Shown here piece after piece: positions 9,780-18,768 of a stretch of 64,000 bases of DNA; positions within the stretch are counted from its first letter, which is position 1; each line of letters starts with the position of its first letter. The notes beneath the pieces were generated by a model, which saw only the letters and a program-made list of their open reading frames with translations, did not search any database and had not been told where the DNA came from. Made by a program: the position numbers and the translations under genes. Origin of the DNA: Firmicutes bacterium UBA6113 (GTDB lineage Bacteria; Bacillota; Clostridia; Tissierellales; Sedimentibacteraceae); NCBI GenBank assembly GCA_002422545.1, contig DIWF01000032.1:1-64000 (forward strand), written 5' to 3'.

Positions 9780-9833
9780 GTTAGAGCTATTTTACACATA
9801 ATTAAGAGTCTGAATTTTGAAAATTCACATATA

Positions 9834-9868
9834 AAACACTTAAAGAGATTTTAGCTTTAAGTGTTTTT
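9834..9868 (+). terminator. Intrinsic terminator downstream of glmS
   Basis: AAACACTTAAAG pairs with CTTTAAGTGTTT and is followed by T residues. Together with the preceding palindrome it probably ends the glmS transcript. Confidence 0.75.
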
Positions 9869-9966
9869 TGATGTGATTTTATATTAATTCCTACGTATAG
9901 GTTTTAATAAAATTGTTGTTTACAATTGTGACATATTATATGAATAATGTGAACAATAACTCAATG

Positions 9967-10349
9967 TTATCCTTTAAGTGAATCTTTATATTCCCTCCAA
10001 ACATCTTCTATAAAGGTATTAATTGGAACATCATATAATCCACCTTTTTCACTATAAAAAAGGCTTCGGTTGTTATTACTATTTTTTAATATTTTATTAG
10101 CATACATTCTTCTTAATTCTATATTGGTACATTTTTGAAACTCTTCATCATTTAAAATTTGCTCTCGTAATTTATTTCGAGCATCAGTAATCATTTGTTT
10201 TTTGTTTTTCTTTTCTGTTAAAATATCTTCAAAATATTCGTTTGCTAATTCAACACAAACTTTTTCTGGCATATCAAATCCTTGCTCTATAAACCAATAA
10301 TCATCTTCTTGAATAAAGAAAACAATACCATGATATATGCAACAAACTC
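9967..10349 (-). pseudogene. Hypothetical protein, probably 5'-truncated
   Basis: The ATG-initiated ORF is 101 residues (9967-10272). The same frame stays open upstream to about 10349 and reads convincingly as protein (GIVFFIQEDDYWFIEQGFDM directly before the first Met), yet offers no ATG, GTG or TTG before an in-frame stop. The gene therefore looks like a truncated remnant of a longer one. The rest is charged and helical (KKNKKQMITDARNKLREQ). I do not recognise a family. It neighbours other damaged genes. Confidence 0.45.
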
Positions 10350-10439
10350 TTAAGTATATTCAATATTATTTTCAATTCCTTGAAATAGCACAATGTAGCG
10401 ACCATAAAGTATTGTGAATATGAGAATAGACTCCTTGTT

Positions 10440-11372
10440 CTAGTTTTCGTATAAGGTAGCTATATCATGTATTCTACGCTTCATTTCTGTGCGGATATGT
10501 AATGGCTCTAAACACTCGCATTTATCCCCAAAACTGAAAAGAATATTGTAGTAGTATTCGTTCTCTATGAAAGGAAAACTAACAATGTAATGCTCATCAC
10601 CATCTGGCGAAAAGTGTTCATAAGTGCAATAATCAAGTACCCTGTCCATGACAGATTTATGAATACGAATTTTGATTTTTGTTTGCATAGTTGCCAAAAT
10701 ATCAGTAAAATCTAACTGCGGTTTTTGATAATCTCGTGGCGTAAAAAATTCATCTTGTATTTGTAGGTTTGATGTGCGGGATAGTTTGAATAGGCGAAAA
10801 TCATATCTTTTATGGCAATACCCTTGCCAATACCAATGACTACTTTTCAATACAAGCTGATACGGCTCGGCTGTTCGTGCAGTTTTATTTCTGTAGCGGT
10901 CTGCATATTCAAACGAAAGTAGCTTGCTTTCCTGCAAAGCTGTTTTGATAATTTCTAAATATGGTTGTATGTTCCTGTTGCCCATCCACGGACTTAAATC
11001 TATATATATTTGATTTGCTTTTAAATCAATGTCTTTCGCTCTGTCGGCGGGGATAAAACTCTTGACTTTCACAAGGGCGTTTACCAGTTCATTACCTCGT
11101 ATCATGTTGGAAAGACTGGAAAGTCCCATCAAGATAGCGGAAAGGTCGGCAGTCGAAAAAACCTTTCTATCAATCTTGTATTTCTGCATGATTTCAAAGC
11201 CGCCGCCCACTCCCGATGTTGAGCGAACAGGAATACCCGCCATGTTGATAGTGTCTATGTCGCGGTAGATTGTGCGGAGTGAAACTTCAAACATATCTGC
11301 TAACTCCTGTGCGCCTATACGCTCTTTATCAAGGAGTATCATAATAATGCTAAGAAGCCTGTCAACTTTCAT
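10440..11372 (-). CDS. HTH/WYL-domain transcriptional regulator (YafY/YobV-like)
   Basis: A 310-residue regulator. An N-terminal HTH_11 winged helix covers residues 1-60 (ADMFEVSLRTIYRDIDTIN). A WYL domain lies at about 135-300, with SFEYADRYRNKTARTAEPYQL and HWYWQGYCHKR. WYL domains are thought to bind nucleotides or other ligands. I choose ATG at 11372, because a GAAAGGCGG ribosome binding site lies in front of it; the longer TTG start would include that site in the coding region. It is divergent from an isochorismatase-like gene with a 120-bp gap and probably controls it and/or the DJ-1 gene. In related genomes such regulators often sit beside DJ-1/PfpI genes. Confidence 0.85.
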   Translation of the reverse strand: MKVDRLLSIIMILLDKERIGAQELADMFEVSLRTIYRDIDTINMAGIPVRSTSGVGGGFEIMQKYKIDRKVFSTADLSAILMGLSSLSNMIRGNELVNALVKVKSFIPADRAKDIDLKANQIYIDLSPWMGNRNIQPYLEIIKTALQESKLLSFEYADRYRNKTARTAEPYQLVLKSSHWYWQGYCHKRYDFRLFKLSRTSNLQIQDEFFTPRDYQKPQLDFTDILATMQTKIKIRIHKSVMDRVLDYCTYEHFSPDGDEHYIVSFPFIENEYYYNILFSFGDKCECLEPLHIRTEMKRRIHDIATLYEN

Positions 11373-11492
11373 CTGATAGCCGCCTTTCAAAATTTCTTTT
11401 TATCATTATAGATTGTTGCCATAATGTTGTCAACAATTACATGGTACAATAAAAAAGTAAACAAATCAATCTACCTATCAGGAGGAGACACT

Positions 11493-12014
11493 ATGCAGAA
11501 AAAAGCCTTAGTAATAATTGATATTCAAAATGACATAACAAAGAATTACAAGGATATTATTGACAATATCAATAAAGCTATTGATTGGGCAGTCAATAAT
11601 AATATTCATGTTATTTATATAAGGCATGAAAATTTATCAGCCGGCACGAGGACTCTTAAACCCAATACACATGGATCTGAATTAGCTTCAGACTTGAGAA
11701 TAGTATCAAAAAATGTTTTTACAAAATACAAAGGAAACGCATTAACCAGTGAAGAATTTACAGACTTTATTAGTAAAAATGAAATATGTGATTTCTACAT
11801 AGCAGGTGCAGATGCTATTGCTTGTGTTAAATCAACCTGTTACAACTTACGCAAAGCAAATTATGGCGTTAATGTCTTATCAGATTGCATTACCAGTTAT
11901 GATAAAAGGAAAATTGACGAAATGCTAAGTTATTATGAAAGTAAAGGCAGTAAAATCATTAGTTTAAATGACTTGTTACCTAATCACATCTTTGAAGCAC
12001 AGAAACATTACTGA
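11493..12014 (+). CDS. Isochorismatase-like cysteine hydrolase
   Basis: A 173-residue alpha/beta hydrolase of the isochorismatase/nicotinamidase superfamily. The catalytic triad is visible: Asp in VIIDIQND, Lys in FTKYKGNAL and Cys in GADAIACVKSTCYN. The substrate cannot be told from sequence. An ideal GGAGG ribosome binding site sits 8 bp before ATG 11493; a longer reading from 11424 has none. The gene is divergent from the WYL regulator, which may control it. Confidence 0.85.
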   Translation: MQKKALVIIDIQNDITKNYKDIIDNINKAIDWAVNNNIHVIYIRHENLSAGTRTLKPNTHGSELASDLRIVSKNVFTKYKGNALTSEEFTDFISKNEICDFYIAGADAIACVKSTCYNLRKANYGVNVLSDCITSYDKRKIDEMLSYYESKGSKIISLNDLLPNHIFEAQKHY

Positions 12015-12397
12015 ACTCAGTCGATGAAGAAGGCCGACTAGGACTATGGCGGCGATATGCGGTTTGTCGTCTGCTTCAAGTATGATATTTTTGACGTTAA
12101 ACGGTCTGATGTTTGGTATCAATACAGGCATGATATGTATGTTTACATTGGATGAAATCATTGAAATTGCAATAAAATTATATTGTTTGTTGGTGCTTTT
12201 TACATAAGACAGTTTTCAAGGGAGATCGTCAAGCCGCTTGCAGGGACGAGAATCTAAATACATTGAAAATTCACTGGTGTATTATTAAAAAATCAAGAGG
12301 AGGAATATCTATGTTGAAAAAATCCCCAAGCGGGAGTTTGTGTCCATACTATTATAGAGGCGGCGAATTAGAAACACAATGAAAATGGAGGAAATTT
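12015..12397 (+). other. Remnant region with hydrophobic ORF fragment
   Basis: No intact gene. One plus-strand frame (about 12043-12204) reads as a hydrophobic, membrane-like fragment (GLMFGINTGMICMF) but lacks a ribosome binding site and is not recognised. A 23-codon ORF at 12311-12382 has AGGAGG in front of it and encodes a peptide ending YYYRGGELETQ. Whether it is translated is unclear. Confidence 0.35.
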
Positions 12398-12763
12398 ATG
12401 TTTACAATCTATGTTTACGTTCTTGATACTTTAGCCGACTGGGAACTGGGGTATGTTATTTCGGAGCTGAATTCTGGTCGATTTTTCAAAAAGGGCGAGC
12501 AACGTGTATCGCTCAAAACGGTTAGTTATTCTAAAGAGCCAATCAATACAATGGGCGGGATGACAATAGTGCCCAATTGCTTAATTGATGATATTGTTGT
12601 GAGTGAAACAAGCATGTTGCTATTACCAGGCGCAGATACATGGAACGACCCAAAGCATGGCGCTATCATCGAATTTATTCTCTTTCAGAGCGAATCCCCG
12701 GGATTTTTGCATATAATACTTAATAATAGGTATAAATTTGCAATGGTGCTTTCTAATCTATAA
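12398..12763 (+). pseudogene. Internally deleted DJ-1/PfpI family protein
   Basis: Residues 1-93 match the N-terminal half of the DJ-1/PfpI (class-I glutamine amidotransferase-like) family, ending at LLLPGADTWNDPKHG. The nucleophile-elbow Cys motif that should follow (AICG-like) is missing. The frame instead jumps to ILFQSES, resembling the family's C-terminal FQSDT-type segment, and ends at 121 residues (usual length near 200). I read this as an internal deletion of roughly 70 codons, leaving a non-catalytic remnant. The ribosome binding site (TGGAGG) is intact. The deletion interpretation is inference. Confidence 0.7.
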
Positions 12764-13516
12764 TCTCATGATTTCAATAGAAAATTGAAATGCGTTATTC
12801 GTAAATCTTGAATGTTTGCCTCATACGGATGAAAAGTGCTGTTTTAATTGACTTAAAATTTTTGAAATTTGCATAATCTTACATATTTTACGTAAATTTT
12901 CCGAAGCCTTGTGTGAATACCATATTATGTGCTAATTATAACTTTGTTAATTATTCTTTTAAATTCGGGGAGTTAGTTATGTTTGCGGGATATATTGCTA
13001 TATCTCTGTAACAGCTACATTTTCTTTAATGTTTAATAATTATATATCTAAAAATATATTTATTTGCGTTGAGAGCGTGATTCTAAATAGAAATGACATA
13101 GTGATATTTTGGAAAAACCGCAGCATTAAAGTATGATTTGCAAAATGAAAAAAGTGAAAATTTAGGATAGAAAAAGGTTCAGCACACGTAGTGTTTTTCG
13201 ATCTTTTTGTTGTATTTATTTTCATAGCCTGGCTTCGCACCAGTAAGATTTAATTCATTTCGATAATTATATTTTTTAATTTTAATTATTCAAAAAATAA
13301 GTAAACTCAACAATGCAATGCTGTTTATTCTAGAAAAATGTTTAAGAAACACACTAAATGAATTTTATTTTTTTAAATTATTTCTTTACATTAAAATATC
13401 ATAATTGGTTAATTTCAATAATTTATCTAAATTATACTGATAGAATAACTCATTTTTTTATGTAGATACTAATTCATGTAAGCTTACAATTTCAAAATAT
13501 AAATGGAGGAAATAAC
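12764..13516. other. Long AT-rich intergenic region
   Basis: About 750 bases with no supported gene. The only longish ORF (minus strand, 13040-13240) has low-complexity hydrophobic content and no ribosome binding site. No repeat or RNA motif was recognised. Confidence 0.5.
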
Positions 13517-13798
13517 ATGACAAATAATATAAATGGAAATGCTCCTAGTATTAAAAATTCAAAATCAATAGGTCAGGCAGAAATTCAAAATGTTAAGCAG
13601 AATATGAACTCTGTCGCAAGCAAAAATATGATTTTAGGTGCTGAACTAACTTCAAATATTTCAAATGTAGCAAGTTTAGGGAATATGACTAATTCTGTTC
13701 CAAGCTTAAATAGTTCTACATCTGTAGGAAACGAAGAATTACAAAATGTAAAAAGTGAAGTACAAAAAAGTGGTAATAACAAAGGAGAATTTAATTAA
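13517..13798 (+). CDS. Small Asn/Ser-rich protein with internal repeat
   Basis: A 93-residue hydrophilic protein rich in Asn and Ser, without Cys or a signal peptide. It contains two related blocks. KSIGQAEIQNVKQN near the N-terminus parallels TSVGNEELQNVKSEVQ near the C-terminus, so it may have arisen by duplication. GGAGG lies 9 bp before the ATG and a good terminator follows, supporting real expression. The family is not recognised. Such low-complexity small proteins are common among spore-associated proteins, but nothing proves that here. Confidence 0.65.
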   Translation: MTNNINGNAPSIKNSKSIGQAEIQNVKQNMNSVASKNMILGAELTSNISNVASLGNMTNSVPSLNSSTSVGNEELQNVKSEVQKSGNNKGEFN

Positions 13799-13824
13799 TT
13801 ATTTTAAATACTATCCTCCTAAGC

Positions 13825-13856
13825 AGGCTTTTGGCTTTATGCCAATAGCCTTTTTT
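13825..13856 (+). terminator. Intrinsic terminator
   Basis: AGGC-TTTTGGC and GCCAATA-GCCT form a stem followed by TTTTTT, 27 bp after the stop at 13798. Confidence 0.8.
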
Positions 13857-14249
13857 GAGTTAGAATGCCCTTATAACTCTTAATATATTAAAAAAAGCTA
13901 TCCCGGGATAAAATCAATGATAATTTGTATCGAGGTTGAAATTAAATGGTTCCAAAGTTTTTTATCTTACTAATCAGAAGAGTTAAGTCAGCAGAGGTGA
14001 TTCTAGTACCCCAGAATCAATTAAAAGAAAATCAATTGAAAGTTTAGTTGATACGTTTTCTCAACGGAGTTATAATGTTTATAAGGGTATTAATATAATT
14101 GAGTTGAGAGAGATGATAAGAATGAGAATTTGTCGTCAATGGATAAAAAGTAAGAACATTTAATGTATTCATTTGAATCAAATTATACATAGTTAGCCAT
14201 AGTAATATTATTTGAAATAAAAAAATACTTAAAATAGAATGAGGGCTAT
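13857..14249. other. Intergenic region with ORF remnant
   Basis: No intact gene. A plus-strand frame at roughly 13990-14163 is open for about 57 codons and reads like protein (SIESLVDTFSQRSYNVYK, then IIELREMIRMR) but has no start codon or ribosome binding site. It looks like the 3' end of a lost gene of unknown family. Confidence 0.35.
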
Positions 14250-14615
14250 ATGAATTTAAAGGAAAGAGCAAAACAACTGAAAAAAGATATTCCTGCTGTT
14301 TTTCTGGCTTTAAAGAAAAAGGAAACACCATGGCATGCAAAGATATTGGCAGCTCTTACAATAGGGTATGCATTTTCTCCAATTGATTTAATTCCTGATT
14401 TTATTCCGGTTCTTGGGTATCTAGATGATGTAATCATTTTACCGTTAATGATAGCGGTTACAATAAAGATGGTCCCAAAAGAGATATTTGAACAATGCCG
14501 AATAGAGTCTGAACAACTTTGGGAAGAGGGTAATCATAAAAAGTGGTATTATGCATTACCTATATTGTTAATATGGGGAATAATAGTTGCTTTATTAATA
14601 AAAGCATTAATGTAA
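14250..14615 (+). CDS. YkvA-like DUF1232 membrane protein
   Basis: A 121-residue protein with the DUF1232 signature GYAFSPIDLIPDFIPVLGYL followed by DDVIILP at residues 38-65. A C-terminal transmembrane segment lies at about 102-120. DUF1232 proteins are widespread small membrane proteins of unknown function. The ribosome binding site (GAGGG) is fair. It stands alone. Confidence 0.85.
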   Translation: MNLKERAKQLKKDIPAVFLALKKKETPWHAKILAALTIGYAFSPIDLIPDFIPVLGYLDDVIILPLMIAVTIKMVPKEIFEQCRIESEQLWEEGNHKKWYYALPILLIWGIIVALLIKALM

Positions 14616-14718
14616 TCTAATTAGTTTGTTACCCTTGGAATATATGCATCATTAAAATATTAGTCAATAATAATATATTAATTTTAATTTTGTTGAAAGT
14701 AATGCGGAGGAAAATAAG

Positions 14719-15201
14719 ATGAACAATGACACAATGAGTAAAAGTTGTTGTGGGAATATAAATGAAGAATTCTCTGAGGAGAATTTGTGTCCTGTTTGTG
14801 GAAAAAAGGGCACACTAGTTGAAAATTTTACGGTAAAACATATGGTATCTGATGATCTAAGAGAACAAATTGGTGAAGATGATTATTTTCTATGTATGAG
14901 TGAGGAATGTGATGTTACATATTACAATCCTAAAACAGAAATAAAATTCAATAAACAGCAGTTAATTGTTCCTATGTGGTATAAGAAAGATGCAAATCCT
15001 AAATATGTCTGTTACTGCAGTAAAGTTACTGAAGAACAAGTAATAAATGCGGTTTTAAAAGAAGGAGCATCCACTATGCAAGAGGTTTTGAACGTTACAG
15101 GTGCAATGAAAAATGCAAATTGTCGAAAAAATAATCCATTAGGGAAGTGCTGCCATAAAGTAATACAATTTGCTGTGGAAAAAGGTTTGCTGATGAGGTA
15201 A
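14719..15201 (+). CDS. CopZ-like [2Fe-2S] / zinc protein
   Basis: A 160-residue protein in two parts. Residues 24-75 carry CPVC and further Cys, resembling the CopZ N-terminal zinc domain. Residues 95-155 resemble a BFD-type [2Fe-2S] domain, with ligands in YVCYCSKVTEEQV, NANC and GKCC. In Archaeoglobus the related CopZ N-terminal region is a redox-active Fe-S/Zn module fused to a copper chaperone. Here the chaperone (HMA) domain is absent. GGAGG precedes ATG. It may act as an electron-transfer or cluster-carrier protein; copper linkage is inference. Confidence 0.75.
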   Translation: MNNDTMSKSCCGNINEEFSEENLCPVCGKKGTLVENFTVKHMVSDDLREQIGEDDYFLCMSEECDVTYYNPKTEIKFNKQQLIVPMWYKKDANPKYVCYCSKVTEEQVINAVLKEGASTMQEVLNVTGAMKNANCRKNNPLGKCCHKVIQFAVEKGLLMR

Positions 15202-15259
15202 TTTTGGTTTGATAATTACAGTAAGGAACATTTGAAAAAGATATGATTGTACATTGTTT

Positions 15260-15309
15260 GGGTTCAGTTTCATTGCAAATTAGATTTTTTTTTGCACAAA
15301 ACTGAACCC
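15260..15309. terminator. Hairpin between converging genes
   Basis: GGGTTCAGTTT and AAACTGAACCC form an 11-bp stem enclosing a second small GCAAA/TTTGC stem. It lies between the CopZ-like gene and the converging protease gene. It has no flanking T tract, so termination is probable but not textbook. Confidence 0.55.
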
Positions 15310-15338
15310 GTGGTATTACGAAACAAGTTGGTTATTAT

Positions 15339-17573
15339 TTATTTTTTACTTGATTTTGCCGAACGTACCTGTATTTGAATGAAACCGTTAGAATCCATTG
15401 AGTGCACCTCAATAATTGTGCCGGTATTTGGATGAATTACACTTCCTTGTGGATTAGTATCATCATAGTGCAGTATACTGTCATCAAATACATTTACTGC
15501 CGGTAGACTTTCAACAGGTGATAATATACTATTTAAGTGCAAATCCGGAATTCCGTCTGTTGCAGTTGTAGTGAATGTGGAGTCATATGTCTGGATGCGG
15601 TTACGCCAAATTTTACCATCAATACGTTTCAGTGCCTGGTAATGTGCATCAATTGGCAGAACTAAACCATGTCCAGGATGGACAGCCGTAGCATTATCGC
15701 TTTGAGAAGTATCCCAATAATTTATTAAAAGCCCATCTTGATAAGCATAGTGTTCAGCCCAGTTTGCTAGAAGATCATTATCTAAAAAACCAAAGTTGTA
15801 TGGACCAACTTTAAGTGTAGAGTCATAACCTTTGTAAGTACGGTATTCAGCTATGTAATAGTTGCTGAACAGTCCAGATTCTGTTCCGGTAGTAACTTTA
15901 AAACCGTCAAATTCCCAGCCTTCATCAGTTTCAGCACCATATGTCGGATTGCCGGTGATTTTGATATCGTCTACCATGAAGCCTATTCCACCTGAAGCTC
16001 CATCAGTCCAGTAACGGAAACCTAGAATTACGGGTCCTTCATAAGCTGAGAGATCAGCAGTTAATTCAACCCATCCATGTGAATTATCTGTTATACCATG
16101 GCCAAAGTTTTGACCATTAGGGTCAGTGTTAGTTGAAAGATTTGTCTCTATATTTGTCCAGGTTGCACCACCATCTGTAGAAGCTACAAGGTAAGCATAG
16201 TCCCAATCTAGCTCTATATCATAGTTCACCATTGCAGATATGGCTGCACCGGAAGTAACTTCAATTTGTTTAGTCATAAAGTTGTCTAGGTCGTCACCAG
16301 AGCCGCTGTAGTAGAACTTGGAGCCAGCATACGGATCACTTAGTTCAGTGACTACTGACTTCTTTGGCAAAACCACGAACAAAGCCTGTGGTTGTTTTGT
16401 ATTGAATTCCATTGGACCTAATTTGTATGACGTTGAGTTTTTTCCTGCTTTTGCTACTTCATAATTTAACCATCCGAACTGTAACTTTTCCCAAGCTCCC
16501 ATGTGGCTTGGTTTAGAACCGATATCCTCTGTGCCATCGCTCATCCATGAGCCTGAGGACATAAGAGTCCAGAAACCGGTACCATTCTCACCACCGGAAG
16601 TGTCGTAAAGATCAGGTAAACCCAGATCATGGCCATACTCGTGTGTAAAAACTCCAACGCCGCCGTTCTCAGGCTGAATGGTATATTTACCAACCCAGTA
16701 ATTACTATCGCCAATCTTGATACCGCCTGACTTGTTGAAAGTTGGTCCTGCTTCACCAATCAGATTACTGTAAGCATACCAGCTGTGGCTCCATATAGCG
16801 GTTTCACCTAAAGCTCCGCCGCCAGCTTCTTCACCTTCGCCTGCATGCACCGACTGGAAAGTATCAATATAACCATCTGGTTCGTCAAAAACTCCGTCGC
16901 CATCGTAATCGTAACGATCTCTTACATCAAACTGTTCTAGATAAGTATTTATCTCGTCAGGAGTCTTCCCTGCATTAATTTGTTCACCATACCAGCCATC
17001 GACTGTATCCTCAAGGAAATGCCATACATTTGAGTCAGGATTGTCGTCGTAATATTCAGCTTCATATGGTACTTTAATCCAATCTGTAACATCACCATAG
17101 ACAGTGTAGCGATTGGAAGACTGCTCTATATAATAGTTTCGCATAGAGTTTACACCAGAAGCATCGCTGAAAAGCAGTTCATTAAAATAATCTTTGCTGA
17201 AATCAGGTTCCCAGATTGTTGTATTATCTACAGTACGATCAGGTTCTGCTATTTTGTTGTGTTCAAAATCTGCAAATTCTCCTAAAACTGTCCATATTGC
17301 CCCCTCACCTTCGCGCTCCAGCTCAACATACTGGCCTTTGGCAACTTCATGAGTTTTACCTAATGCTTTACCATTAAGTTTTGCTTCCATTGCTTTCTTT
17401 CTTAAATCAAGTTGTTTGGTTGTTAATGGGTCAGGAAGATTGTCCTTTTTTTGAACAAATTTCTTCCCGTTATTAATGTTTCCATCAGCTGCAGATACTG
17501 CATATGTAGTAGTTGTCATGCTTCCAATAATCATGGATGCAATTGTCAGTAGACATACTATTTTATACTTCAT
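15339..17573 (-). CDS. Secreted M6-family metalloprotease (immune inhibitor A-like)
   Basis: A 744-residue secreted zinc protease. A signal peptide (residues 1-27) is followed by a propeptide. The M6 catalytic core carries the zinc motif HEYGHDLGLPDLYD and the Met-turn-like TLMSSGSWMS. A jelly-roll/MAM-like region with IGFMVDDIKITG follows. M6 peptidases of the InhA type degrade host or environmental proteins and are secreted. A DYDGDGVFDEPDGYID segment suggests calcium binding. I choose ATG 17573: AGGAGG lies 6 bp upstream, while the longer TTG start would contain this ribosome binding site. It is monocistronic and divergent from a tiny peptide gene. Confidence 0.92.
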   Translation of the reverse strand: MKYKIVCLLTIASMIIGSMTTTTYAVSAADGNINNGKKFVQKKDNLPDPLTTKQLDLRKKAMEAKLNGKALGKTHEVAKGQYVELEREGEGAIWTVLGEFADFEHNKIAEPDRTVDNTTIWEPDFSKDYFNELLFSDASGVNSMRNYYIEQSSNRYTVYGDVTDWIKVPYEAEYYDDNPDSNVWHFLEDTVDGWYGEQINAGKTPDEINTYLEQFDVRDRYDYDGDGVFDEPDGYIDTFQSVHAGEGEEAGGGALGETAIWSHSWYAYSNLIGEAGPTFNKSGGIKIGDSNYWVGKYTIQPENGGVGVFTHEYGHDLGLPDLYDTSGGENGTGFWTLMSSGSWMSDGTEDIGSKPSHMGAWEKLQFGWLNYEVAKAGKNSTSYKLGPMEFNTKQPQALFVVLPKKSVVTELSDPYAGSKFYYSGSGDDLDNFMTKQIEVTSGAAISAMVNYDIELDWDYAYLVASTDGGATWTNIETNLSTNTDPNGQNFGHGITDNSHGWVELTADLSAYEGPVILGFRYWTDGASGGIGFMVDDIKITGNPTYGAETDEGWEFDGFKVTTGTESGLFSNYYIAEYRTYKGYDSTLKVGPYNFGFLDNDLLANWAEHYAYQDGLLINYWDTSQSDNATAVHPGHGLVLPIDAHYQALKRIDGKIWRNRIQTYDSTFTTTATDGIPDLHLNSILSPVESLPAVNVFDDSILHYDDTNPQGSVIHPNTGTIIEVHSMDSNGFIQIQVRSAKSSKK

Positions 17574-17984
17574 TGATATCCTCCTATTTTTCAAAATAAT
17601 TTTATTTTTTCAAAAAATTCTTTAATATTTATTTACTATCACCTCCTTCACATAACATAATACAATGATCCTCATGTCAGTTTATACGCTAGCTTTCTGA
17701 CATTAAGGCAACTACGATAAAATAATAATTCTTAGTTATTTTTACCTCCTTCCCTTAAATAGAATTTTCTATAAATACAAAACCAACCTTATTGATTTCA
17801 TACCCATATTAATTTAATAAATAATAATAGAAGTATTAGGAAATAAAAAGAAAATTTCATGAATTCTGCAATAGTTATTCAGCATTTTTTCTTATGTTTA
17901 TTTTATACTATAATTTATCTATTAAATGTCGAATACATTTGCAACATAAAAATATTTATAAAAAATAATATGGAGGATTTTTAT
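17574..17984. other. Divergent intergenic region
   Basis: About 410 AT-rich bases between the protease gene and the small peptide gene. It should hold both promoters. No confident boxes or RNA motifs were identified. Confidence 0.4.
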
Positions 17985-18074
17985 ATGAAACAAGTTGGTG
18001 TCGAACATGTTTCTTCTGAAGTCCAAGAAAATGCAGCTTGTACAAAAACATGCCTAATGAGAAGATTTCATTAG
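17985..18074 (+). CDS. Putative 29-residue peptide
   Basis: ATG 17985 has a strong ribosome binding site (TGGAGG) 7 bp upstream and encodes a 29-residue peptide. The first half is acidic (GVEHVSSEVQEN) and the tail carries two Cys and a basic end (ACTKTCLMRRFH). The last 10 codons form the left arm and loop of a perfect terminator hairpin. Size, leader-like half and core-like Cys tail recall ribosomally made peptide precursors, but no modification enzyme is adjacent. It is followed by an HTH regulator and an MFS exporter. A longer reading from 17859 has no ribosome binding site. Function unproven. Confidence 0.5.
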   Translation: MKQVGVEHVSSEVQENAACTKTCLMRRFH

Positions 18075-18084
18075 GCATGTTTTT
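18044..18084 (+). terminator. Terminator overlapping the peptide ORF
   Basis: A perfect 17-bp stem: 18044-18060 pairs with 18068-18084, with a 7-nt loop and a T-rich 3' end. The left arm is coding and the stop codon lies in the right arm. Confidence 0.85.
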
Positions 18085-18140
18085 GTTTTAATTATTTTAT
18101 TTATTTTTTATTTTTCACTAGACAAAACAATTAATGTAAT

Positions 18141-18157
18141 GTTACAATAATTGTAAC
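18141..18157 (+). promoter_or_regulatory. Perfect palindromic operator
   Basis: GTTACAATAATTGTAAC is an exact 8+1+8 palindrome 21 bp upstream of the HTH regulator start. It is a likely autoregulatory operator for the regulator/MFS operon. Confidence 0.7.
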
Positions 18158-18177
18158 GACATGTAGGAGGTGTTTTC

Positions 18178-18768
18178 ATGGTATATGATAAAATAGTAAT
18201 TGCATCAGATAAGGATCTTAAAGTTGTAATGTCACCTATTAGGCAAAAAATAATGAAATTTATGCGTGTAGAAGGTAAACCCGTAACATCAAAATATATT
18301 GCAGATCGATTAAACATAACACCTTCATCTGCACGTCATCATATAAAACTTTTAGAACAATTAGGCATAATAAAAACGGATCATTGTGAAATTATAAATG
18401 GTATAACAGCAAAGTATTTAACCATAACTGACAAAACAGTCAGTCTAGGGCAAAATTTAAATGATGAACTTTCAGAAGAACGTGATATTTTAGCAAGAAA
18501 TATGATATATGAAACATACAATGGTTTTCAAAATCTTATAAAAGATAATAGAACACATCTAACAGATGAATTTAATAAAGGAAATATATTTGCAGATGTT
18601 TTATCAGGTGTAGTTCACTTAACTGAAAAAGAAGCAAATGAATTGTATGACATAATAAATACTTTTATTAATAGTCATTCTAAATCAACTGAAACTTCTC
18701 ACCCATTTGAATATGCTTTAATAGCATACAGAGCAGATTTAATAGAAAATGAGGTAAGGAGTAAATAA
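18178..18768 (+). CDS. Winged-helix (ArsR-like) transcriptional regulator
   Basis: A 196-residue protein. Residues 15-75 form an ArsR-type winged helix, with VMSPIRQKIMKFM, then KYIADRLNITPSSARHHIKL as recognition region. The C-terminal 120 residues are helical and may sense a ligand. The AGGAGG ribosome binding site is strong. It overlaps the MFS gene by one base (TAATG), so both form an operon. A perfect palindrome upstream supports autoregulation. Transporter-linked regulators of this type usually respond to the exported compound; the ligand is unknown. Confidence 0.85.
   Translation: MVYDKIVIASDKDLKVVMSPIRQKIMKFMRVEGKPVTSKYIADRLNITPSSARHHIKLLEQLGIIKTDHCEIINGITAKYLTITDKTVSLGQNLNDELSEERDILARNMIYETYNGFQNLIKDNRTHLTDEFNKGNIFADVLSGVVHLTEKEANELYDIINTFINSHSKSTETSHPFEYALIAYRADLIENEVRSK

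Noticed and set aside
13040..13240. 66-codon minus-strand ORF
   Set aside because: No ribosome binding site, low-complexity composition, and no neighbours that would make an operon.
14044..14340. 98-codon minus-strand ORF
   Set aside because: It overlaps the YkvA-like gene antisense and has no ribosome binding site; its hydrophobic content comes from AT-rich sequence.
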